Made by a program: the position numbers and the translations under genes. Of a stretch of DNA of 5,786 nucleotides, positions 1 through 5,727 are shown in pieces (the stretch's first letter is position 1; every line of letters starts with the position of its first letter). Source of the stretch: Alphaproteobacteria bacterium (GTDB lineage Bacteria > Pseudomonadota > Alphaproteobacteria > Micropepsales > Micropepsaceae); contig CANBZE010000143.1 in NCBI GenBank assembly GCA_947373775.1, positions 1 to 5,786 of the forward strand, read 5' to 3'. Below the pieces are notes generated by a model, which was not told the origin of the DNA, ran no database searches, and worked only from the letters and a program-made list of their open reading frames with translations.

Positions 1-1067
1 CCCAGATGCCGGCCAAGGTGATTGGCCGCGACCAGAAGACCGATCTGGCGCTGTTGAAAGTGACGCCCAAAAAACCCTTGCCCGCCACCCATTTCGGCGA
101 CAGTGACAAGGCCCGCATCGGCGACTGGGTGATCGCCATCGGCGATCCCTTCGGCATCGGCTCCACCGTCACCGCCGGCATTGTCTCGGCGCGTAACCGC
201 AACATCAATGCCGGACCCTATGACGATTTCATCCAGACCGATGCGCCGATCAATCGCGGCAATTCGGGCGGCCCGCTGTTCGACGTGGACGGCAATGTCA
301 TCGGCATCAATTCGCAGATCTACACGCCCAGCGGCGGCAGCGTCGGCATCGGCTTTGCCATTCCCGCCAACCTGGCGCGCGAAGTGACCGGACAGTTGCG
401 TTCATTCGGCATCGCCCGGCGCGGCTGGATCGGCGTGCGCATCCAGCCGGTGACGCCGGAGATCGCCGAAGGGCTGGGACTGCCCACCACCCAGGGTGCG
501 CTGGTGGCCGATGTCACCAAGGGCGGCCCGGCCGCCAAGGCGGGCCTGGCCAATGGCGACCTGGTCACCGGCTTTGACGGCAAGCCCGTGCCTGACGACC
601 GCGCCCTGCCGCGCATCGTGGCCGATACGCCCATCGGCAAGACGGTGAACATGGACGTGCTGCGCAAGGGCAGGAAGCAGACCCTGCGCATCACCGTGCA
701 GAAGCTGGCCGACGACGCCCGCGCCGACAAGCCGGCCAAGGCGCCGCCCGCGCCGGTGAAGAACCAGAGCAAACTATCGCAACTGGGCCTGTCGCTGGGC
801 GCGCTGGACGGCGGCGCGCGCGCCAAGTTCAAGATCGGCGCCGGCGTGCAAGGTGTACTGGTGAGTTCGGTGGAAGGCGGCAGCCCGGCGGCGGAGAAGA
901 ATCTGCGCCCCGGCGACGTGATCGTGGAAGTGGCGGGCCAGCCGATGAAGACGCCGGACGATGTCGCCAAGCGCCTCGATGGTGACGTCAAGGCCGGCAA
1001 GAAGAGCGAGTTGATCCTGATCAACCGCGACGGCGATCTGACCTATGTAGGGTTGAAGTTGAACTAA
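1..1067 (+). CDS. degP: Do-family (DegP/HtrA-type) periplasmic serine protease, 5'-truncated by the window edge
   Basis: This is the C-terminal part of an envelope protease/chaperone that degrades misfolded periplasmic proteins. The reading frame is open from base 3 and no start is visible; the Met at base 6 is internal. Numbering from that Met, the catalytic Asp lies in TDLALLK (D13). The nucleophile lies in GNSGGP (S87, codon 264-266), preceded by the typical DAPINRGNSGG context. The catalytic His would be upstream of the window. A first PDZ domain spans about residues 140-232 (RRGWIGVRIQPVTPEIAEGLGL, then AKAGLANGDLVTGFDGK). A Lys/Ala/Pro-rich linker follows at about 235-255, then a second PDZ at about 262-350 (SPAAEKNLRPGDVIVEVAGQ). 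Two PDZ domains fit the DegP/DegQ/MucD group rather than DegS. Paralogues are common, so the exact symbol is uncertain. The 11-nt gap to the next gene suggests co-transcription. Confidence 0.93.
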   Translation, partial: QMPAKVIGRDQKTDLALLKVTPKKPLPATHFGDSDKARIGDWVIAIGDPFGIGSTVTAGIVSARNRNINAGPYDDFIQTDAPINRGNSGGPLFDVDGNVIGINSQIYTPSGGSVGIGFAIPANLAREVTGQLRSFGIARRGWIGVRIQPVTPEIAEGLGLPTTQGALVADVTKGGPAAKAGLANGDLVTGFDGKPVPDDRALPRIVADTPIGKTVNMDVLRKGRKQTLRITVQKLADDARADKPAKAPPAPVKNQSKLSQLGLSLGALDGGARAKFKIGAGVQGVLVSSVEGGSPAAEKNLRPGDVIVEVAGQPMKTPDDVAKRLDGDVKAGKKSELILINRDGDLTYVGLKLN

Positions 1068-1078
1068 GGGAGCGCAGC

Positions 1079-1393
1079 ATGGGCATCCTGGTCATCTGTT
1101 CCTACCGGCCGCATCCCGGCCATGAAGACGAAGCCCGCATGCTGATGGCTGGCCATGTGCCGCTGCTGCGCGATCACGGGTTGATTACCGACCGGCCGGT
1201 GGTGCAGGGCGTGGCCCAGGACGGCGCGCTGGTGGAAATCTTCGAATGGGAAAGCGAGGAGAAATCGCGCGGCGCGCCCACGATTGCCGAGATCGGCGCC
1301 CACTGGCAAGCGATGAGCGCGGTGATGGACTTCGTGCCGCTGGCGCAATTGGCCGAAGCCCAGCACGCCTTCGCACACTTCAATCCGATCTGA
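1079..1393 (+). CDS. Small protein resembling the dimeric alpha/beta-barrel (ABM/EthD-like) superfamily, function unknown
   Basis: This is a complete 104-aa soluble protein with no signal peptide or membrane segment. The start is well supported: an AAGGGAG Shine-Dalgarno at 1066-1072 sits 6 nt before the ATG. A beta strand (ILVICSYRPHPG), an amphipathic helix (HEDEARMLMAGHVPLLRDHGL), then strands (PVVQGVAQDGALVEIFEWES) and a closing helix match the ferredoxin-like layout of dimeric alpha/beta-barrel proteins, such as antibiotic biosynthesis monooxygenase or EthD-type folds. That assignment is inferred from the pattern and not from a diagnostic motif. No catalytic function can be assigned. It lies 11 nt after the protease gene and is probably in the same transcript. 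Its last 14 bp overlap the 3' end of the convergent serB gene. Confidence 0.8.
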   Translation: MGILVICSYRPHPGHEDEARMLMAGHVPLLRDHGLITDRPVVQGVAQDGALVEIFEWESEEKSRGAPTIAEIGAHWQAMSAVMDFVPLAQLAEAQHAFAHFNPI

Positions 1394-2249
1394 CGATTTC
1401 GCTGTCGCTATAGCCTTGCAGATAGAGCAGGGCGGTCAGGTCATTGTGCTGGATGGCAGCGCCCGCTGCCGCTGCTACCACCGGCTTGGCGTGATAGGCC
1501 ACACCAAGTCCCGCTTTCTGGATCATCGCCAGATCGTTGGCGCCGTCACCCACCGCGAGCGTTTCTGCGAAGTCGATCTTCAAGGCGTCGACCGCTTCTT
1601 CCAGCGCCTTCAACTTGGCTTCGCGGCCCAGAATGGGGGTAGAGACTTCGCCGGTCAGCGCCACGCCGTCATCCAGCAAAGTGTTGCCGCGCTCGGCATG
1701 AAAGCCCGCCGCTTCCGCCACGCGCCGGGTGAAATAGCCGAAACCGCCTGATACGAGCATGGTGTGGGCGCCATGGGCGCGCATGGTCGCCAGCAGCGAT
1801 TTGGCGCCGGGATTGAGCCGCACCCGCTCGGCATAGGTGCGTTCCAGCGCGTCCAGCTTCAGGCCCTTGAGCATGCCGACGCGCTCGCGCAGCGCCGCCT
1901 CGAACTCCAGCTCGCCGCGCATGGCGCGTTCGGTGATGGCCGCGATCTGCGGCTTGAGACCGGCCATGTCCGCCAGTTCGTCCAGGCACTCGACATTGAT
2001 GATGGTGGACTCCATGTCGGCCAGCAGCAGCTTCTTGCGGCGCTTTTCCGTGGCGACCAGGTTGATGTCCAGGCCAAAGCCCTCGGTGCGCTGGCGGGCT
2101 TCCGCCAACGTTGCCACGTCATTTGCCACGGGCAGATCAAAGGCATGGCCGGGCGACAGGATTTTCGCCGGGCCATTGTCCAGCCCGCGGAATATATCCG
2201 GCGCGGCGCCCTTGCCGATGACATTCAGAACAAACATTGTGCCGGCCAT
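1380..2249 (-). CDS. serB: Phosphoserine phosphatase (HAD superfamily)
   Basis: This enzyme hydrolyses O-phosphoserine to serine and phosphate, the last step of serine biosynthesis, in the cytoplasm. With the start used here it has 289 aa, usual for alphaproteobacterial SerB. All four HAD motifs are present: motif I ADMEST (nucleophile D78, codon 2016-2018), motif II LVSGGFGYF, the motif III Lys in GREAKLKAL, and motif IV GDGANDLAMI. Family signatures ECLDELADMAG, ERAMRGELEFEAALRERV and AYHAKP also match. The second acidic residue of motif I is Glu (E80) instead of the usual Asp. The start is uncertain: in-frame ATGs lie at 2270, 2267, 2249 and 2237, none with a clear Shine-Dalgarno. SerB N-termini usually begin shortly before the strand corresponding to FVLNVIG, which favours 2249 or 2237. 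The reading frame stays open far upstream across miaA, but that extension is a shadow of miaA. Confidence 0.93.
   Translation of the reverse strand: MAGTMFVLNVIGKGAAPDIFRGLDNGPAKILSPGHAFDLPVANDVATLAEARQRTEGFGLDINLVATEKRRKKLLLADMESTIINVECLDELADMAGLKPQIAAITERAMRGELEFEAALRERVGMLKGLKLDALERTYAERVRLNPGAKSLLATMRAHGAHTMLVSGGFGYFTRRVAEAAGFHAERGNTLLDDGVALTGEVSTPILGREAKLKALEEAVDALKIDFAETLAVGDGANDLAMIQKAGLGVAYHAKPVVAAAAGAAIQHNDLTALLYLQGYSDSEIVRSD
2212..2240 (+). promoter_or_regulatory. Candidate miaA promoter (weak)
   Basis: TTGCCG at 2212-2217 and CATTGT at 2235-2240 are separated by 17 nt. The -35 matches four of six consensus bases and the -10 only three, so this is weak. It would start transcription near 2247, about 27 nt before the miaA ATG, and lies inside the 5' coding end of serB. 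It is proposed mainly because a miaA promoter must be somewhere here. Confidence 0.2.
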
Positions 2250-2273
2250 GACTTTAATTTGGGTCATCATCCG

Positions 2274-3185
2274 ATGACGGGTGACGCCGTCCTTATTGCA
2301 GGGCCCACCGCGAGCGGCAAGTCGGCCGCCGCGCTGGAACTGGCTGAGGAAATCGGCGGCGTGGTAATCAACGCCGATTCCATGCAGGTCTATCGCGAAG
2401 CGCCCATCCTGACGGCGCAACCCTCCGATGCCGACAAGGCGCGGGTGCCGCACCTGCTCTACGGCCATGTCAGCGCGCGCGAAGTCTATTCGGTGGGCCG
2501 TTGGCGCGACGATGCGGCAACGGCGGTTGCCCAAGCAAAAGCGATGAACCGCACGCCCATCTTCGTCGGCGGCACCGGCATGTATTTCATGGCCCTGACC
2601 GAAGGGCTGGCCGACATTCCGCCCACGCCGCCGGAAATCCGCGATGCCGCGCGCGCCTTGCTGGACGATATCGGCGTGGAAGCGCTGCACGCCCAGCTCA
2701 CCGACCGCGATCCGGTGACGGCATCGAAACTGCGCCCGTCCGATCCACAGCGCGTGCTGCGCGCCTTTGAAGTATTCGAGGCCACGGGCCGCCCGCTGGC
2801 GCAATGGCAGGACGCGCCCACCGCGCCGCTGCTGAAAGACGCGAAGCTTGCCGCCTTTGTGCTGGACCCGCCGCGGCCTGAATTGCGCGCCCGCATCGCC
2901 GCGCGTTTCGAAGCCATGCTGGACGTTGGAGGGCTGGACGAAGCCCGCGCGCTGGAAGGCCTGGACCCCGCCTTGCCGGCCGCCAAGCTGCTGGGCCTGC
3001 GGCCGCTTCAGGCCCTGGCGGCTGGAACCCTGACCCGGGCGGAGGCGCTGGATGGGGCCATCACCGCCACCCGCCAATTCGCCAAGCGCCAGATGACGTG
3101 GTTTCGTCACCGTATGCCACATTATATCTGGTTTGACCCACTTGTTAGCAATTTAATTACACAATACAGGCAGAATTCTGCGTGA
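2274..3185 (+). CDS. miaA: tRNA dimethylallyltransferase (A37 isopentenyltransferase)
   Basis: This enzyme transfers a dimethylallyl group to N6 of A37 in tRNAs that read UNN codons, giving i6A, the precursor of ms2i6A. It has 303 aa, the normal family length. The P-loop GPTASGKS is at residues 10-17. The catalytic Asp is in NADSMQVYR (D35). GGTGMYF, the helix DPQRVLRAFEVFEATGRP and the C-terminal signature TRQFAKRQMTWFRHR (266-280) follow. The start at 2274 is chosen because the P-loop strand of MiaA normally lies within about ten residues of the N-terminus; the frame is open further upstream but that part is antisense to serB. There is no strong Shine-Dalgarno. serB diverges from just upstream. 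The last 25 or so codons become AT-rich. The ilv promoter begins 7 nt after the stop, with no terminator between, so some read-through into the ilv leader is possible. Confidence 0.95.
   Translation: MTGDAVLIAGPTASGKSAAALELAEEIGGVVINADSMQVYREAPILTAQPSDADKARVPHLLYGHVSAREVYSVGRWRDDAATAVAQAKAMNRTPIFVGGTGMYFMALTEGLADIPPTPPEIRDAARALLDDIGVEALHAQLTDRDPVTASKLRPSDPQRVLRAFEVFEATGRPLAQWQDAPTAPLLKDAKLAAFVLDPPRPELRARIAARFEAMLDVGGLDEARALEGLDPALPAAKLLGLRPLQALAAGTLTRAEALDGAITATRQFAKRQMTWFRHRMPHYIWFDPLVSNLITQYRQNSA
2292..2320 (-). promoter_or_regulatory. Candidate serB promoter inside the miaA P-loop codons
   Basis: Read on the minus strand, TTGCCG (2320-2315) and AATAAG (2297-2292) are separated by exactly 17 nt; each matches four of six sigma-70-like consensus bases. 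Transcription would start near 2285, giving a 5' leader of about 15-50 nt depending on which serB ATG is used. The element overlaps the codons for the Walker A loop of MiaA, so its sequence is constrained by protein coding and the match may be chance. Confidence 0.3.
3170..3181. repeat. Perfect 12-bp palindrome upstream of the ilv promoter
   Basis: GCAGAATTCTGC is its own reverse complement. It covers the last codons of miaA and ends 10 bp before the -35 element of the proposed ilv promoter, at about -58 to -47 from the predicted transcription start. That is a usual place for an activator or an upstream operator, but I recognise no specific regulator site, and it has no loop, so it is not a terminator. 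Confidence 0.3.
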
Positions 3186-3191
3186 AATTGC

Positions 3192-3220
3192 TTGACGCCG
3201 CATCGCACCATCTTTAGGTT
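3192..3220 (+). promoter_or_regulatory. Promoter of the ilv leader/ilvBNC operon
   Basis: TTGACG at 3192-3197 and TAGGTT at 3215-3220 are separated by 17 nt. TTGACG is the favoured -35 form of alphaproteobacterial housekeeping promoters; the -10 is imperfect (T, A and final T match). It sits in the only sizeable plus-strand gap of the window, directly ahead of a leader peptide and terminator. The predicted transcription start is about 3226-3229, at or next to the leader ATG. Confidence 0.55.
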
Positions 3221-3228
3221 CCCGCGCC

Positions 3229-3276
3229 ATGATGAATTTGCTCGTACTTATCCGGCCGCTGGCCCACCGAAGCTGA
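3229..3276 (+). CDS. ilv operon leader peptide (attenuation), 15 aa
   Basis: The short frame encodes MMNLLVLIRPLAHRS. Six of its 15 residues are Leu, Val or Ile, the end products of the operon downstream: codons TTG CTC GTA CTT ATC at 3238-3252 and CTG at 3259-3261. Its stop codon (3274-3276) lies in the loop of a strong hairpin and is followed 33 nt later by a terminator hairpin before ilvB. This is the standard design of a ribosome-stalling attenuator: lack of charged branched-chain tRNAs would stall the ribosome and favour read-through into ilvB. Tandem ATG codons at 3229 and 3232 make the exact start ambiguous. There is no real Shine-Dalgarno: the only AGG (3216-3218) falls in the proposed -10 element. 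That suggests translation from a leaderless or near-leaderless mRNA. Confidence 0.8.
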   Translation: MMNLLVLIRPLAHRS

Positions 3277-3301
3277 CGCTTCGGGGATGGGCATAGCGGC
3301 C
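3254..3301 (+). promoter_or_regulatory. Attenuator pause/anti-antiterminator hairpin (segments 1:2)
   Basis: Three nested stems share one axis. The outer is GGCCGCT (3254-3260) with AGCGGCC (3295-3301). The middle is GCCCA (3262-3266) with TGGGC (3288-3292). The inner is CCGAAGC (3267-3273) with GCTTCGG (3278-3284), closing a TGAC loop that contains the leader stop codon. Small bulges lie at 3261, 3285-3287 and 3293-3294. Segment CGCTTC (3277-3282) can alternatively pair with GGGGCG (3312-3317), the 5' arm of the terminator, giving six pairs including two G-U. Its use as 2:3 antiterminator is inferred; the hairpin itself is read directly. Confidence 0.7.
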
Positions 3302-3309
3302 ATGCGGAC

Positions 3310-3336
3310 AAGGGGCGGAGACGCCCCTTTATCTTT
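3310..3336 (+). terminator. Attenuator terminator upstream of ilvB (segments 3:4)
   Basis: AAGGGGCG (3310-3317) and CGCCCCTT (3322-3329) form a perfect 8-bp stem with a GAGA tetraloop, followed by the T-rich tail TATCTTT (3330-3336). It lies between the leader peptide and ilvB on the same strand, where a simple end-of-operon terminator would make no sense, so it is read as a conditional (attenuator) terminator. It could also stop transcripts arriving from miaA. Confidence 0.8.
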
Positions 3337-3375
3337 GGTGCGGTTACGAGCATTGCAGGACTGAGAGACGGGACG

Positions 3376-5163
3376 ATGGACAAGGACGATACGCTGACAG
3401 CGGCCCAAGCCGCCGAGACCATGACGGGCGCGCAGATGGTCATCCGCGCCCTCAAGGATCAGGGCGTCACCCATATCTTTGGTTATCCCGGCGGCGCGGT
3501 GCTGCCGATCTATGACGCGCTCTTCAAGGTCGAAGGCATCGAGCATGTGCTGGTGCGCCACGAACAGGGCGCCGTCCATGCCGCCGAAGGCTATGCCCGC
3601 TCCACCGGCAAGCCCGGCGTGGTGCTGGTCACCTCCGGTCCCGGCGCCACCAATGCCGTCACCGGCCTGACCGACGCGCTGATGGATTCCATTCCCCTGA
3701 TCGTGCTGACCGGCCAGGTGCCGACGCATCTGATCGGTACCGACGCCTTCCAGGAATGCGACACGGTCGGCATCACCCGGCCCTGCACCAAGCACAACTG
3801 GCTGGTGAAGGACGTCAACGACCTGTCGCGCGTGCTGCATGAGGCGTTCGAGATCGCGACCACGGGGCGTCCCGGCCCGGTGGTGGTCGATATTCCCAAG
3901 GACGTCCAGTTCCAGAACGGCGCCTATCACGGGCCCCAGGCCATCCATCACCGCACCTACAAGCCGCGCACCGATCCCGACCTGTCGGCGATCGTGAAGG
4001 CGGTGGAGATGATGGCGGCGGCGAAGAAGCCGATCTTCTATACCGGCGGCGGCCTGATCAATTCCGGCCCCGAAGCGTCCAAGCTGCTGCGCGAACTGGT
4101 GGACCTGACCGGCTTTCCCGTCACCTCGACCCTGATGGGCCTGGGCGCCTTTCCGGCGGCGCGTCCCGAATGGCTGGGCATGCTGGGTATGCACGGCACC
4201 TGGGAAGCCAATCACGCCATGCATGATTGCGACCTGATGATCTGCCTGGGCGCGCGGTTCGACGACCGCGTCACCGGCAAGGTCAGCTCTTTCTCGCCGG
4301 GATCGAAAAAGATCCACCTGGATATCGATGCCTCGCAGATCAACAAGATCGTGCGCGTGGACCTGCCCATCGTGGCGGATGCCGCCAAGGCGCTGCGCGA
4401 GATGATCCGTTTCTGGAAGACCCAGAAGCACACGGTCCAGGCCGATGCGCTGAAGGGCTGGTGGAAGCAGATCGATCAGTGGCGGACCAAGAAGTCCCTG
4501 AACTACCGCAACTCGGACAGCATCATCAAGCCGCAATATGCCATCGACCGGCTGTATGAACTGACCAAGCACCGCAAGGATGTCTTCATCACCACCGAAG
4601 TCGGCCAGCACCAGATGTGGGCGGCGCAGCGTTTCCATTTCCAGGAACCCAACCGCTGGATGACGTCCGGTGGTCTGGGCACCATGGGCTATGGCCTGCC
4701 GGCGGCGGTGGGCGTGCAGATGGCGCATCCCGGCGCGCTGGTGATCGACATCGCCGGCGAAGCGTCGGTGCAGATGACCATGCAGGAAATGTCCACAGCG
4801 GTTCAGTACAATTTGCCGATCAAGATATTCATCCTGAACAACGAATATATGGGCATGGTGCGCCAGTGGCAGGAAATCCTGCATGGCGGGCGCTATTCGC
4901 ACTCCTATTCCGAGGCGCTGCCGGACTTCGTCAAGATGGCGGATGCGTTCGGCTGCGTCGGCCTGCGCGCCGACAAGCCGTCCGAGCTGGATGGCAAGAT
5001 CCAGGAAATGCTGGCGGTGAACAAGCCGGTGCTGTTCGACGTGCGCGTCGATCCGGCCGAGAATTGCTATCCCATGATCCCCTCGGGCGCGGCGCATAAC
5101 GAAATGCTGCTGTCGCCCGATGACGGCGGCCAGATCAGCGACGCCGGAAAGATGCTGGTCTGA
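3376..5163 (+). CDS. ilvB: Acetohydroxyacid (acetolactate) synthase, large catalytic subunit
   Basis: This ThDP/FAD/Mg-dependent enzyme condenses pyruvate with pyruvate or 2-oxobutyrate, the first common step of valine/leucine and isoleucine synthesis. It is 595 aa, typical for the family. The N-terminal PYR domain includes GYPGGAVLPIYDAL and the catalytic Glu in RHEQGA (E63), then SGPGATNAVTGL and GQVPTHLIGTDAFQE. The central FAD-binding domain follows (about 190-370). The C-terminal ThDP domain has GGLGTMGYGLPAA, GEAS (461-464) and LNNEYMGMVRQWQ (487-499), where W498 matches the Trp known from herbicide binding. The metal-binding motif normally reads GD(A/G)S; here it has Glu (E462). N489 lies 27 residues on, as expected for the second ligand. 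The start at 3376 has only a weak Shine-Dalgarno (GAGAG at 3363-3367); the Met at 3421 is a less likely alternative. Expression is probably controlled by the attenuator upstream. Confidence 0.97.
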   Translation: MDKDDTLTAAQAAETMTGAQMVIRALKDQGVTHIFGYPGGAVLPIYDALFKVEGIEHVLVRHEQGAVHAAEGYARSTGKPGVVLVTSGPGATNAVTGLTDALMDSIPLIVLTGQVPTHLIGTDAFQECDTVGITRPCTKHNWLVKDVNDLSRVLHEAFEIATTGRPGPVVVDIPKDVQFQNGAYHGPQAIHHRTYKPRTDPDLSAIVKAVEMMAAAKKPIFYTGGGLINSGPEASKLLRELVDLTGFPVTSTLMGLGAFPAARPEWLGMLGMHGTWEANHAMHDCDLMICLGARFDDRVTGKVSSFSPGSKKIHLDIDASQINKIVRVDLPIVADAAKALREMIRFWKTQKHTVQADALKGWWKQIDQWRTKKSLNYRNSDSIIKPQYAIDRLYELTKHRKDVFITTEVGQHQMWAAQRFHFQEPNRWMTSGGLGTMGYGLPAAVGVQMAHPGALVIDIAGEASVQMTMQEMSTAVQYNLPIKIFILNNEYMGMVRQWQEILHGGRYSHSYSEALPDFVKMADAFGCVGLRADKPSELDGKIQEMLAVNKPVLFDVRVDPAENCYPMIPSGAAHNEMLLSPDDGGQISDAGKMLV

Positions 5164-5164
5164 G

Positions 5165-5692
5165 ATGCATGATACCAAAGTGAAACTGGCTGACGACATC
5201 GAGCGTCACACCCTGACCGTGCTGGTCGACAACGAGGCCGGCGTGCTGGCGCGCGTGGTCGGGTTGTTCTCGGGCCGCGGCTACAATATCGAAAGCCTGA
5301 CGGTGGCCGAGGTCGACGCCATGGCGCGCACCAGCCGCATCACCATCGTCACGAGCGGTACGCCGGCGGTGATCGAGCAGATCGAAACCCAGCTGCGCCG
5401 CCTGGTGCCGACCCACAAGGTCACCAACTGGACGAGCGCCAAGGCCGGGATCGAGCGCGAAATGGCGCTGGTCAAGGTGGCGGGCACCGGCGAAAAGCGG
5501 GTGGAAGCGCTACGCATGGCCGATGCCTTCCGCGCCCGGCCGGTGGACACCACCCATGCCAGCTTTGTGTTCGAGATCACCGGCGCCCCGTCCAAGATCG
5601 ACAGTTTCGTCGACCTGATGCGGCCGCTGGGCCTTGTCGAAATCTCCCGTACCGGTGTTGCCGCGATTTCTCGCGGTCCGGACGCGATGTAG
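5165..5692 (+). CDS. ilvN: Acetolactate synthase, small regulatory subunit
   Basis: This subunit activates the IlvB catalytic subunit and confers valine feedback inhibition; it is also named ilvH. It has 175 aa, with an N-terminal ACT domain (about residues 14-88: HTLTVLVDNEAGVLARVVGL, GRGYNIESLTV) and the C-terminal domain of the long bacterial form (about 97-170: EREMALVKV, RPVDTTHASFVFEITG, LGLVEISRTG). G26 and N41 align with the E. coli IlvH residues G14 and N29 known for valine sensitivity, so feedback control is probably kept. The ATG lies 1 nt after the ilvB stop, pointing to translational coupling; the nearest GGAAAG is 13 nt upstream, inside ilvB. An in-frame ATG at 5120 would overlap ilvB by 44 bp and add an unrelated 15-residue extension, so it is rejected. 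Confidence 0.96.
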   Translation: MHDTKVKLADDIERHTLTVLVDNEAGVLARVVGLFSGRGYNIESLTVAEVDAMARTSRITIVTSGTPAVIEQIETQLRRLVPTHKVTNWTSAKAGIEREMALVKVAGTGEKRVEALRMADAFRARPVDTTHASFVFEITGAPSKIDSFVDLMRPLGLVEISRTGVAAISRGPDAM

Positions 5693-5727
5693 TCAACCTC
5701 AATCTTAAAACCTCCAGGAGTGGACTG

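Noticed and set aside
1764..2273. Upstream extension of the miaA frame across serB (473 codons in total)
   Set aside because: MiaA normally starts just before its P-loop strand; the upstream part is antisense to serB and carries no recognisable domain.
2250..3122. N-terminal extension of the serB frame to 580 codons across miaA
   Set aside because: The part beyond the SerB start is antisense to the clearly real miaA and shows no SerB-like or other domain; SerB has its normal length without it.
3133..3161. Second possible ilv promoter starting with TTGACC at 3133
   Set aside because: At 17-nt spacing the -10 would be ATTACA, a poor match, and it lies inside miaA. TTGACG-N17-TAGGTT at 3192-3220 is better and better placed.
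5120..5164. Alternative upstream start of ilvN at 5120
   Set aside because: It would overlap ilvB by 44 bp and add 15 residues that are simply an out-of-frame reading of the ilvB end; ATG 5165 directly after the ilvB stop gives the expected family N-terminus.
3214..5199. A 661-codon open frame on the minus strand, antisense to ilvB
   Set aside because: It mirrors ilvB codon by codon in a GC-rich genome, where antisense frames stay open because stop codons are rare. Its translation is rich in His, Gln, Arg and Gly without domain motifs, and it spans the ilv promoter and attenuator.
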